Both the position numbers and the translations under genes were made by a program. A stretch of 64,000 nt of DNA, taken from assembly GCA_016647705.1 (NCBI GenBank), contig CM028328.1, positions 39,780,501 through 39,844,500 of the forward strand. The letters are read 5' to 3'. This document shows positions 1 to 9,900 of this stretch, one piece after another. Under the pieces are notes generated by a model. The model was not told the origin of the DNA. It searched no databases and saw only the letters and a list, made by a program, of their open reading frames with translations. The stretch comes from Eucommia ulmoides. Taxonomy: Eukaryota > Streptophyta > Magnoliopsida > Garryales > Eucommiaceae. Position 1 is the first letter of the stretch, and every line of letters starts with the position of its first letter.

Positions 1-339
1 CAGTCAGTCGCCAATATCATGATATAAATATTGGGATTGGAGATGAAAGAGTCGTTGTTGAGTAGTAATGATTCTTTTCTAAACAAGTAGTGTTCGTTTT
101 AACCATCTCGATGGTCGTGTCATGCTTTGGGTCTTGGATCCAATCCCTGTTCGTTACAGTGACGATCACGAAGTCGAGAGACAACAAACGGTTACTCGAC
201 GCTTCTTTTGCAGGTAGAGAAGGTCTTACCCATATCCGATTGACAGCCCTAACAAAGCGGATCAAGGTCACGACTTCAATTTAGGAGCGAAGTTAAAGTC
301 TGATGGGTCGAACCTCCCCCAGTCGGGTTGATGTTGTAG
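1..339. other. Unassigned sequence at window start
   Basis: No homology to the repeats elsewhere in the window was recognised. Short open frames exist on both strands but none looks like a known protein. Base composition is less AT-rich than most of the window, so this could be old coding or retroelement sequence. It lies directly 3' (on -) of the unidentified ORF at 340-703. Confidence 0.3.
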
Positions 340-703
340 CTAGCTTATGAGGCACAAAGAGTTTGCCATGTCTGCCATGTTTTTGGGACACGCTATTGAA
401 GATGAAATAATTTCCAATTTTTTCTCCATCAAATGCCCCGTATTTTTTAGTGCATAGCAAGGTATGTTTGGGAATATTGTTGAGATAGGGGTCTTAGGAT
501 CAGGTTTCAAAGAACGTATCAAGAATAGCTTGGCGCCTGTTGACTTTAACAGAGGTTGCTTTGATTCGCATCCCTTAAGGATGAATGTGTCTGCAAATAG
601 ATTCGACACAGTTTGCGCCATCTCCAGGGCATATTTTATAGTTTTTGTTGTCTTTTGACATTTCTTATTTATTAATCTTGTCAGTGCGTGGCTTTTGAGA
701 TTC
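340..703 (-). pseudogene. Unidentified ORF fragment cut by a solo LTR
   Basis: The - strand is open from position 703 to a stop at 340, about 121 codons, with the first internal Met at 621. The frame runs straight into the solo LTR that begins at 709. If the LTR and one copy of its 5-bp target duplication are ignored, the frame continues to a Met codon at 8193-8195 on -, giving roughly 128 codons. The product is moderately basic at its start (many Lys), with no motif, membrane segment or repeat that I recognise. In AT-rich DNA an open frame of this size could be chance or could be a leftover of retroelement gag. I do not assign a function. Confidence 0.25.
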
Positions 704-708
704 CCACC

Positions 709-2840
709 TGTTGGCCCAATGAGCTACCCAAGAGTAGGGTCAATTAGATAGTTACAAAAATCTAAACAAATAATTATTTCAACACTTAATTATCAAATAA
801 TATTTTTTTCCTAAATCAATTATTATCTTTGTTATACAGTGGATAAGTGTTTATAACTCGGTACACAACCAAGCACAATATAATGAAAATAAAGAATGCA
901 GTACACCAAGATATATCGTGGTTCAGCAAGCTAACCTTGCTTAATCTAGTCCCCCGAGCTCCACAGAGATTCGCAACCTCTAAACACCTTATTCTTTTAC
1001 CAGGTAGGAATCAAACCCTTACAACGATCTTTTACTAGGCTTAGAATTAACCTTTACAATTTTTCTTTTTCCAGGCTAATGAAGAACCTTATCTTTTTAC
1101 TAGACGAAAGACTAACCTAATTCTATTACAAGAATATTCAAAACCTAATCCTTTTAATAGACTAAAGATCAAACTTCACCACACCCACAAGCATCATTTT
1201 CACAAGTAAGGATGGAACCTTCACAATTCGCTCAATTCAATTGCAGGGAGAATCAAGATCCAGTTCTTTTCAAGGGAAAAAAATAACCTAACATTTTTAC
1301 ATATGACAAAAATCAAACCCTAATCTTTTTCATAGAAAAAAAGATCAAAACCTAACTACCCTGACTAGACACAGGCCCAACCGTGTCTAATCCACTCAAA
1401 TTCAAAAATGCAGAAAAATATGTGTTTCTTCCCACAAGGAACTTCTACCACCTCAATACAAATATATTCGATTAATGTCCCAAAATTTACAACGTGAAGT
1501 ATACAATGTGTGGTAAATTAATATTTGATTAATAAACAATGTGGGTAACACAAATTAAAGCACGTAATTAGATAAACAAGTAAAATCATTTCAAAAAACT
1601 TCTCAGGTTTTTAGGTTTGAAAATGATTTTCAAATGATATTGACACCAAGCAAATAATAATAATATGAATTCAAAATAAAGAACAATAGCTTGAAAAGAT
1701 CTTACCGAGAAAACACCAAAGATTGAAAACAGAATCGCAATATAACATAAGTCGGTGACACCAAATCAACAGCGCTTTAGATTGAGAACGTAGCAAGAAT
1801 ATCTCTCGAAAATCTCAACATAAAAATCTCTCTTAGAAAATCTTAGAACTGATGTTCTTGATATATTTTATCTCAATCCCGCAAGTCTAAATATATACAC
1901 TGATAACTCTTAGACCCTATATAATAATATCTTTCAATTCTAAGAAAATCCACTTAAAAATAACTCTTAAATCTCTCAAATAAGTCCATGAAATATTTCT
2001 CAACTCATAGTCACAAAGATAGGAAGTATTTAACTACTTAAATTGAGAGAAATATAAATAATGTGGACCAAATCAATAGGGATATATAAATACATGTACC
2101 ATATCTTTAGTAAGATTATATCCCCCAAATCTCTTCGTCGGAATCATAAAAAAAAAGACTAGTTTTTTACCTGGAGACCAAGTTCCTGGAAATTACAATC
2201 AAAATAATCGATTGACTGATCCATGGTGTTCGATTGACCAATTGATACAACACCGAAACCAAGCTAAGGACTCACAGGCAGTCGGTTGACCGAACCACTT
2301 TGTTCGGTTGACCAATAATTGTAGAAAGTTTTCCTAGCCAAACTTAAACCTAATCGATTGACCGATTTCTTACTAATCAGTTGACCAATTGCTTCAGAGT
2401 TATTCCCTGGAAAAACCTCAAATCCAATCAGTTGACCGATTGCATTCGTTTGGTTGATCGATCATTGCAAGGACATTCCATTTTGCTCTGAAGAGCTCAC
2501 TGATTCAAACGGTTGGCATATTCCTTTTAATCAGTTGATTGATTGAAGCTAGATGGTTATTTCGTTCATTAATTCTACTCCAAAACTCAATGTTTGACTC
2601 AGTTTATCAATTGTTTTTCTCTATTGACTTAATTGACCACAAATTCTACTTTTTATACTTTAATCCTTATTTTTAATTAGGTCAATTTTTGTTTTCAATA
2701 TCACATAAGGAACACATATCAAATCAATAATTAGGATCCTAAATTCTGTCATATCAATATCAAAACACACATAAGATAACTCAATAGTGTCGTGTGTGAT
2801 CCTCATTCAGGTTGCATTAAGAGTATAAAAGTATAGAGTT
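709..2840 (-). mobile_element. Solo copia (Sirevirus-like) LTR, 3' part
   Basis: Read on +, it starts TGTTGGCCC and carries the signature of the LTR 3' end shared with the LTRs at 5849-7978, 34266-36378, 39045-43590 and 40760-43073. It is broken at 2840 by a younger element and resumes at 7984. The target duplication ccacc is found at 704-708 and 8182-8186. No internal retroelement sequence belongs to it, so it is a solo LTR of about 2.33 kb left by LTR-LTR recombination. Between about 2200 and 2480 it has repeated TTGACC/GGTCAA palindrome relics. Confidence 0.9.
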
Positions 2841-3284
2841 TGTCGATCCTAAGATTTTGATGAATAATTAAATGTTGATGTTTTGATGGAACTAATAGTT
2901 TATTCAAGTGTTTTAGTTAATTAAGTTCCTGTGATGAAGATACAATGATAAATTTATAAATGGATGCTAAATGATGATGTCAAAGATGATGAAGAATTAA
3001 GAGTTTGAAGAAATTAGGAAAAACAATTCAAGTGAATTTCAACTCTTAATATCCCAATTAGGAACACACACACACAGCACAAAAAGTTTTTATTGTTGTT
3101 GTGTGTTTTGATAAGATGAAATTATTTGCTCCTATGTGTATTTAAAAAGAAATAATTATAATTGACTAAAATGGAATTTAAGAAATTAGTGGAACTTATT
3201 TAGAATAGAAAATAGTTAAAGAGGCGAAAACGTAAAAAAGAATGAGTTAAAAACGAGTTCAGAAAAGAGATCGAGCATATATAA

Positions 3285-3511
3285 GTCGACTGGTCAGTCG
3301 ACCAGACAAAGCAGCATGAACTCTCTGTATCTCTAAGTCGACAGGCAGGTCGACCAGTGAAGAGAAGCATAACTCTCTGTATCTCTATGTCGACAGGTAG
3401 GTCGACTTGTGAAGGTAAATGAAACTCTCTGAATCTCCAAGTCGATAGATAGGTCAATCGATGAACGCAACACCTTTGATCTTGAATCTAGCAGTCGACT
3501 GGTCGGTCGAC
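3285..3511 (+). repeat. 52-bp array of paired GTCGAC palindromes (left LTR)
   Basis: GTCGAC occurs in pairs 12 bp apart at 3285/3297, 3337/3349, 3389/3401 and 3494/3506, with a decayed pair at 3441/3453. The unit is 52-53 bp, five units in all. The spacer contains a repeated aactctctgtatctct word. Sirevirus LTRs are known to carry clustered CpG-rich palindromes upstream of the promoter; this array fits that position, ahead of the TATA-like site at 3873. Confidence 0.9.
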
Positions 3512-3872
3512 TGAGGGCGCTGTTTGAGGATTCTGTGCATTCCGAAATCATGTATAAAAGTAGCTATTTTTTATTGGGATTTGAGATAGATTTAAGGGAT
3601 TTATTGATATTTAAGATATGTTTTATCTATTAATTAAATCCTATTAAGTTGGTTCATTAAGTTTTAATATTTCTCAATTTGGTACATGAAATTGTTTTTA
3701 TTCGATTCTAATTGAGATTGAGAAATATTTGGAGGGACTTAATTGAAAGTTTTTTAAGTTATAATTAAGTGAATTGAACCAAAATGAAGTCATAATGATA
3801 TATGGGGTCTAAGAGAGTATTTAATTGTCATGACACATTGGAATTAGCTGTTAGAGAGATGATTTATTTTCC

Positions 3873-3882
3873 ATATATATAG
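3873..3882 (+). promoter_or_regulatory. Probable LTR TATA box
   Basis: An ATATATATAG stretch is followed by agacctgc. It is conserved in the right LTR at 6879-6888 and sits about 370 bp downstream of the palindrome array. This is a plausible U3/R core promoter; the transcription start is not known. Confidence 0.5.
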
Positions 3883-4989
3883 ACCTGCGTTTTTCATATA
3901 TCATTAATACATTAAGAGAGAGCTAAAAGAGTTAAGATCATTTTTGAGCTGTTATAAGAGTTATCATTTTGAGATATTGGGTGAGCTATTCTATGAGGCG
4001 ATCTTGAATCATTGGCTATTAATCTTTGATACTACCAGATCTGTAGTAACATTGCGCTATTTTTTATTTTATTTTTTGTGGATTCTGGATGAGATCTTTC
4101 CAATTATTTTCTATTTGTGCATTGCTTGTTTAAATTTGGAAATTAATCTTTAAAAATTGTTATTGATTCTTTGTCAAAGAAAATATTTTGTAACCAATTT
4201 CTTGAATCTGATTACGTGCTCATTTATTTGTTACCCATATTTTGTTTAAAATCATATTTTCAACCTCACACTTTTCTGTCACTAGATTTGGGATATTAAT
4301 TGAGTTTTAATTTATCTGGGGTGGTAGAAGCTCCGAGTGAGATAATCTGCTTATCAATTTATATTGGTGAGTAGTGTGCCTGATTAAATACTATTGGCAG
4401 TATTTAATCAAGGGTAGCCGGTTTTCAGTCTTTTTCTGTAAAGAGATTGAGGTAGTAATTCTTCCTGAATAGAATTGTGTTTGAGTGAATTTTATAACGG
4501 ATCAATCTTTACCGGGTAAAAGGATATTTGGAGTGTTGGTGATGTTTCGATTCTTTTGCCTTAGTGTTAAAAAAATTAGGTTATTCTTTAACCTATAAAA
4601 AGTATAGGTTCTTCATGAGTTTGTGAAAATGATTTTGTAAAGGTTCATTCTGAGCCTGTAAAAGAATCATTATGAGGGTTTAGTTCCTACCTTTAAAGAA
4701 ATCTTGAGTATTAGTGGGTGTGACTCTCTGTGGGGCTCGGGGGATTGAATTAGCCAAGACTAGCTTGGTGAACCAGTATAAATCTCTGGTGTGCTGCAAT
4801 ATTTACTTTATTTATTTTTGCTGTTTGGTGTGCACCTACTTGATTATTTAATTCCGCTGTGATATAAAGATAATAATTAATTTAGGATTAAAATTAATTA
4901 TTTGATTTATTGAAGTATTATTCTGATAAATTTTTAATTACCCAATTCACCGCTCCTCTTGGGTATTCCACTAGGCTAGATTTCAATCT

Positions 4990-5592
4990 TGTGCTAGATT
5001 TCTGTCTTGTCCTAAAGAATCACAGTTGACAACGGTTAAGCGAATTTTTCGTTACTTAAAGGGGATGACTAACCTAGGATTATGGTATCCTAGGGAGGAT
5101 TATTTTAAATTAGTAAGTTACTCCGATGCTGATTTTGCGGGCTGCAAAGTTGAGTGAAAAAGCACAAGTGGATCATGTTATTTGTTAGGACTTGCTTTGG
5201 TTTCTTGGTCAAGCAAGAAATAGAATTCAATAGCCTTATCCACTACTAAGGCTGAATATATGGCAGCTGATAACTATTGCGCTCAAATTTTATATATTAA
5301 GCAACAGTTAAATGACTTTGGAGTTTGTATGGAGGAGGTCCCGGACTTTTGTAATAATAAAAGTGCTATTTGTCTAAGTAAGAATCCTACACAGCACTCA
5401 CGAACTAAGCACATAAAGATTAGACATCACTTTATTTGTGATCACATTCAGAAATGGGAAATTGTTATTGAATATATTGATACCTCCGACCAGCGTGCTG
5501 ATGTTTTTACCAAACCACTAGCGGAAGATCAGTTTATGAAAATCATTCGCAGTTTGGGTATGGCTAGGCATAATGATATTTGCATAGAGTAG
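4990..5592 (+). pseudogene. Copia RNase H fragment
   Basis: This is the C-terminal half of a Ty1/copia polyprotein RNase H, the domain that degrades the RNA strand during reverse transcription. Frame +1 shows the family landmarks in order: an RxFRYLKG-like segment near 5045, SDADFAG near 5125, the STTKAEY block near 5245, and the end block with SKNPTQHSRTKHI (about 5380-5420), DVFTKPL and GMARHND before the TAG at 5590. In-frame stops at 5155 (TGA) and 5221 (TAG) break it, leaving 110 codons open from Met 5260. The upstream reverse transcriptase was deleted. The retained Asp and Glu positions of RNase H are readable, but no functional product is expected. Confidence 0.9.
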
Positions 5593-5635
5593 AAGTTTGT
5601 GTATGTCCCCCCCTCCCTAAATTTTCTTTTTGAAG

Positions 5636-5848
5636 ATGACAAAGGGGGATAAATTAGATGATGTTTTATTAAGGGGGAGTATTTTTTATTTTTATTTTTT
5701 TGTGCTTTATTGATTATATTTTTTGAAATCTTCATTATGATGCTTAAATGAGTTATAAAAGCCGTCCTCGGATTCAGGGGGAGTGTGGTTATATTTTTGT
5801 TTTGAAAAAAATATCAAAGTTAATTGTCATCATAAAAAATGGGAAAAT
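5636..5848 (+). promoter_or_regulatory. Multiple polypurine tracts (Sirevirus 3' region)
   Basis: Three copies of a purine tract, aaagggggat (about 5640), aagggggag (about 5670) and cagggggag (about 5776), precede the tract gggaaaat that abuts the right LTR at 5849. Multiplied polypurine tracts between RNase H and the 3' LTR are a recognised mark of Sireviruses. Polypurine tracts prime plus-strand DNA synthesis. Confidence 0.75.
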
Positions 5849-7978
5849 TGTTGATCCTAAGATTTTGATGAACAATTAAGTGTTGATGTTTTGATAGAAC
5901 TAATGATTTGTTCAAGTGTTTTAGTTAATTAAATTCCTATGATGAAGATGCAATGACAAATTTATAAATGAATGCTAAATGATAATGTCAAAGATGGTAA
6001 AGAATTAAGAGTTTGAAGACATTAGGAAAAACAACTCAGGTGAATTTCAACTCTTAATATCCCAATTAGGAACACACACACGGCACAAAAAGTTTTTATT
6101 GTTATTGTGTGTTTTGATAAGATAAAATTATTTGTTCCTATGTGTATTTAAAAAGAAATATTTATAATTGACTAAAATGGAATTTAAGAAATTAGTAGAG
6201 CTTATTTAAAATAGAAAATGGTTAAAGGGGTAAAAACATAAAATAGAATGAGTTAAAAACGAGTTTAGAAAAGAGATCCAGCATATTTAAGTCGACTGGT
6301 CAGTCGACCGGATAAAGCAGCATGAACTCTTTGTATCTCTAAGTCGACAGGTAAGTCGACCGGTGAAGAGAAGCTGAAATATTTGTATCCCTAAGTCGAC
6401 AAGTAGGTCGACCGATGAAGGTAAATGAAACTCTTTGAATCTCCAAGTCGACAAATAGGTCAATCGATGAACGCAACATCTTTGATCCTGAATCTAGCAT
6501 TCGACTGGTCGATCGACCGAGGGTGCTGTTATAGGATTCTGTGCATTCCGAAATCATATCTAAAAGTAGCCATTTTTGTTTGGGATTTGAGAGAGATTTA
6601 AGGGATTTATTGATATTTAAGATATGTTTCATCTATTATTTAAATCCTATTAAATTGGTTCATTAAGTTTTAATATTTCTCAATTTGGTAAATGAAATTG
6701 TTTATATTCTATTCTAATTAAGATTGAGAAATATTTGAAGAGACTTAGTTGAAAGTTTTAAAAGTTATAATTAAGTGAATTGAATAAAAATGAAGTCATA
6801 ATGATATATGGGGTCTAAGAGAGCATTTAATTGTCATAACACATAGGAACTAGCCGTTAGAGAGATGATTTATTTCTCATATATATAGACCTGCATTTTT
6901 CATATATCATTAACACATTAAGAGAGAGCTAAAAGAGTTAAGATCATTTTTGAGCTGTTATAAGAGTTATCATTCTGAGATATTGTATGAGTTATTCTAA
7001 GAGGCGATCTTAAATCATTGGCTATTAATCTTTGCTGCTACCGGATCTGAAGTAACATCGCGCTATTTTTTTTTCTGTGGATTCTGGATGAGATCTTTCA
7101 ATCATTTTCTATTTGTGCATTGCTTGTTTAATTTTGGAAATTGATCTTTAAAAATTGTTTTTGATTCTTTGTTAAAGAAAATATTTTATAAACAATTTCT
7201 TGAATCTGATTATGTACTCATTTGTTTGCTACCCATATTTTGTTTAAAATCAGATTTTCAATCTCACACTTTTCTATTACTAGATTTGGGATATTAATTG
7301 AGTTTTAATTTATCTGGGGTGGTAGAAGCTCCGAGTGAGATAATCTACTTATCAATTTGTATTGGTGAGTAGTGTGTTGGATTAAATACTGTTGGGGATA
7401 TTTAATCAGGGTTAGCCGATTTTCAGTATTTTCTTTTAAAAAGATTGAGGTAGTAATTCTTCCCGGATAGAATTGTGTTTGAGTGAATTTTATAACGGTT
7501 CAATCCTTACTGGGTAAAATGATATTTGGAGTGTTGGTGAGGTTTTGATTCTTTTGCTTTAGTATTAAAAAGAATTAGGTTATTCTTTAACTTGTAAAAA
7601 GTAAAGGTTTTTCCTTAGCTTGTGAAAATGATTTTGTAAAGGTTGATTCTGAGCCTGTAAAATAATCGTTGTGAGGGTTTGGTTCCTACTTTTCAAGGAT
7701 CTTGAGTATTAGTGGGTGCGACTCTCCGTGGGTCTCTGGGGATTGGATTAGCCAAGAGTAGCTTGGTGAACCAGTATAAATCTCTAGTGTGCTGCAATAT
7801 TTACTTTATTTATTTTTGCTGTTTAGTGTACACCTAGTTGATTATTTAATTCCACTGTGATATAAAGATAATAATTAATTTAGGATTAAAATTAATTATT
7901 TAATTTATTGAAGTATTATTCTAATAAATTTTTAATTACCCAATTCACCCCTCTCTTAGGTATTCCACTGGGCCAACA
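5849..7978 (+). repeat. Right LTR of the 2841-7978 element
   Basis: It begins TGTTGATCC and ends CAACA, followed by the target duplication gagtt. It carries the palindrome array again (GTCGAC at 6291, 6303, 6343, 6355, 6395, 6407 and 6447), with the last pair decayed near 6500-6515. The same TATA-like element is at 6879-6888. The LTR pair differs by scattered substitutions and small indels, so the insertion is not very recent. Confidence 0.93.
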
Positions 7979-7983
7979 GAGTT

Positions 7984-8181
7984 GTTTTCACCTTATTTGT
8001 TCAAGGTCTTCACAACTCTTCATTTCTTCAATGCATCCATCTTTGCATCCTTAACTTGTTCTTCATGATGTCTTCAACATAATCAAATAAATGGAACTAA
8101 ATTTCTAGAATACTCAACAAATACATTAGTTTCACAAAAAATATCAACACTTAATTGTTCATCAAAACCTAGGGATCAACA
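7984..8181 (-). mobile_element. Solo copia LTR, 5' part (continuation of 709-2840)
   Basis: This is the remaining 198 bp of the solo LTR after the nested element. On - it starts TGTTGATCCCTAGG and continues like the other LTR starts in the window. It is followed by the target duplication ccacc at 8182-8186. Confidence 0.9.
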
Positions 8182-8204
8182 CCACCTTTTGGCATTTCTC
8201 CTTC

Positions 8205-9249
8205 CCGTCTTTCTTAGTTACGAGTAGGACTGACATATATACTATGTATTTTCTTCCCTTTTAAACTAACAACTCCAGGATAAACACCAATCTTATCTAA
8301 ACAAATGAGTTCAGTTGCGATGTTCTTGACAAAATCAAAGAGATTATTCACAATATCATTGTATGATTCATGTCTTGTCTAATAATAAAATCAATTTCCC
8401 CTTGCATAAACGAACTACGTGATGGTCTGATCCTTGGTTTTTCACCAAGGTAAATAGGCAACCCACATATGGGTTTGGTCACCTATTAATAATAAACTCA
8501 AATTCATTTTGCATAAATAAACTACGTGCTGACCTAATTCTCATTGATCTGAGATACGTAGGCAGCCTACGTATTGGTTCGATCACCAATAAAATAAAAA
8601 TCAGTTCGTCTTGAGCAGTGAAACTTTGTGTTGACCTAATTCCCCGTGGTTACTGGGATACGTAGGCAACCTTTATAAAGTTCGGTCGTTAAAAAATACA
8701 AAAATAATTTAATTTCATATACTATTATTGGGTGGTCACTACTAGTTTAGTTTTAGTTTAACTACTTTTTATTACATCAAAAAATGCATAAAAAAGATAA
8801 AAACTTAATAGAGGGAATTATTTTGTTAACCTAAACCAAAGAAATTTACTTGGATTTTGTTTGAAAGTAAATATTTATTTTAGACTGAGGTACCGTCTTC
8901 GAACGGGTGTCTTGGGTTGCTTAAAACCTTCCTTGAGCATAACCGATCCCCGAACTTAAAAGCAATCTCTGATACAAGACCTTTACAAGTCAAAACATGG
9001 GCCATTTCAAAATAAATAATGAATTTCTAAAAATTCCGGTGACCTAGCACACCATTTAACCCATGCTAGGTGGTGACTCCTTTTTGAACATAAATCCCGA
9101 CCCAAAGAAGTTTTCAAAACTGAAGTCTAGAAAATCCCTTGAAAACTATTTTTTTTAAAAAAATGAACGGATTTGGAGGAATGAAACTTGTTTTCCTCTT
9201 CTTCCCAATCTCTGTTTCCTATACTTTCAACAAAATCCAGGGTGCGTCA
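8205..9249 (+). mobile_element. Tat/Ogre-like LTR, 3' part (5' LTR)
   Basis: It is similar to 60980-61868 and 26990-27837 on + and, inverted, to 22825-23340 and 62698-63300. It contains three double-hairpin modules (about 8427, 8532 and 8633). It ends with the conserved run to GGTGCGTCA at 9249, followed directly by a primer-binding site, so it is a 5' LTR. Its 5' part, including the promoter region, is missing; the edge is near 8200, next to the split ORF. Confidence 0.8.
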
Positions 9250-9251
9250 AC

Positions 9252-9269
9252 TGACAACTCCGCTGGGGA
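9252..9269 (+). promoter_or_regulatory. Primer-binding site, Tat/Ogre type
   Basis: TGACAACTCCGCTGGGGA starts two bases after the LTR end. It resembles the TGGCGACTCC-type site of Ogre elements, which matches the 3' end of a tRNA-Arg, with two or so changes. This fixes the orientation and the class of the element. Confidence 0.7.
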
Positions 9270-9900
9270 CTTTAGAGGGTCAAGCCTAATTGGAGTCTAA
9301 ATTTATACTCACAATTAAATAAAATCCACGAAATATGTCTTTGATTTTTAAACATAAATGATTCTCTTTCAAGAAAATAATAATAACAATAAATAATAAA
9401 ATATATAATTTTTTTTTTTACATACTCTGCTTATACTTGCATGCATTTACTGTCTTTTCATATTTGCATTTACTTTACTATCTTTAAATTCTGCATTTAA
9501 ATTATGGTCTTTAAATTTTCGCATTTAAATTCTGTATACTCTCTCCAATGCACGAGCACCACTTTAGCATTGCATATCATAATGAAAAGCCTAAGTCGTA
9601 ACCCTCTTAGGGATAGAAAGGCCGACAGCAGGGGCTAAAGTCGTGCAATTTCACCACGCCGACCTAAGCTCCAAAACCCTCAGGATAGAAAGAGAAGTTA
9701 GTAGAAGCAAGGCTGGGTGGGTTTCTTCCCCGTGATCCAGCTACGAAACTCGCCTCGCTTAAATCACCGACCAAAGATGGATGTTCCCTCAAGGAGGAAG
9801 CCAGAGTTTTGAAGATCTAGGAACCAAAACTTTCTAGAATGCGTTAGAATAAAATCCAACAACCACATATAGTGAGCCTAAGATAGAGAATATCCAAAAC
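9270..9900 (+). other. Tat/Ogre-like 5' leader
   Basis: This noncoding leader follows the primer-binding site. It has alternating T-rich and A-rich words (gcatttactttact, ctttaaattctgcattt). It then has a GC-richer part from about 9590 with two related segments containing ccctc(t)agGgatagaaagg..gccgac words. I know this pattern from leaders of Ogre-like elements. No long frame is open. Confidence 0.5.

Larger units (their letters stand above)
2841..4976 (+). repeat. Left LTR of the 2841-7978 element
   Basis: It aligns along its whole length with 5849-7978. The terminal CAACA and the primer-binding site are missing because the internal deletion starts at the LTR edge. It contains the 52-bp GTCGAC array at 3285-3511 and a TATA-like stretch at 3873-3882. 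Confidence 0.92.
2841..7978 (+). mobile_element. SIRE-type Ty1/copia element, internally deleted
   Basis: Two direct repeats of about 2.13 kb (2841-4976 and 5849-7978) begin TGTtGATCC or TGTcGATCC; the right one ends CAACA. The flanking 5-bp target duplication gagtt is perfect (2836-2840 and 7979-7983). Only about 870 bp of internal sequence remains, containing the C-terminal part of copia RNase H and the multiple purine-rich tracts typical of Sireviruses. Gag, protease, integrase and reverse transcriptase are gone. The deletion joins the left LTR, minus its last few bases, directly to the RNase H coding region, where a gctagattt word occurs on both sides of the join. The element is nested in the solo LTR 709-8181. 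Confidence 0.92.

Noticed and set aside
3200-3551. - frames with repeated RDTES and STCRST words
   Set aside because: Antisense of the 52-bp palindrome array in the LTR; the same applies at 6339-6632.
8427-8485. Possible tRNA or riboswitch from the double hairpin
   Set aside because: No cloverleaf, anticodon arm or T-loop layout; the module recurs as part of Tat LTRs.
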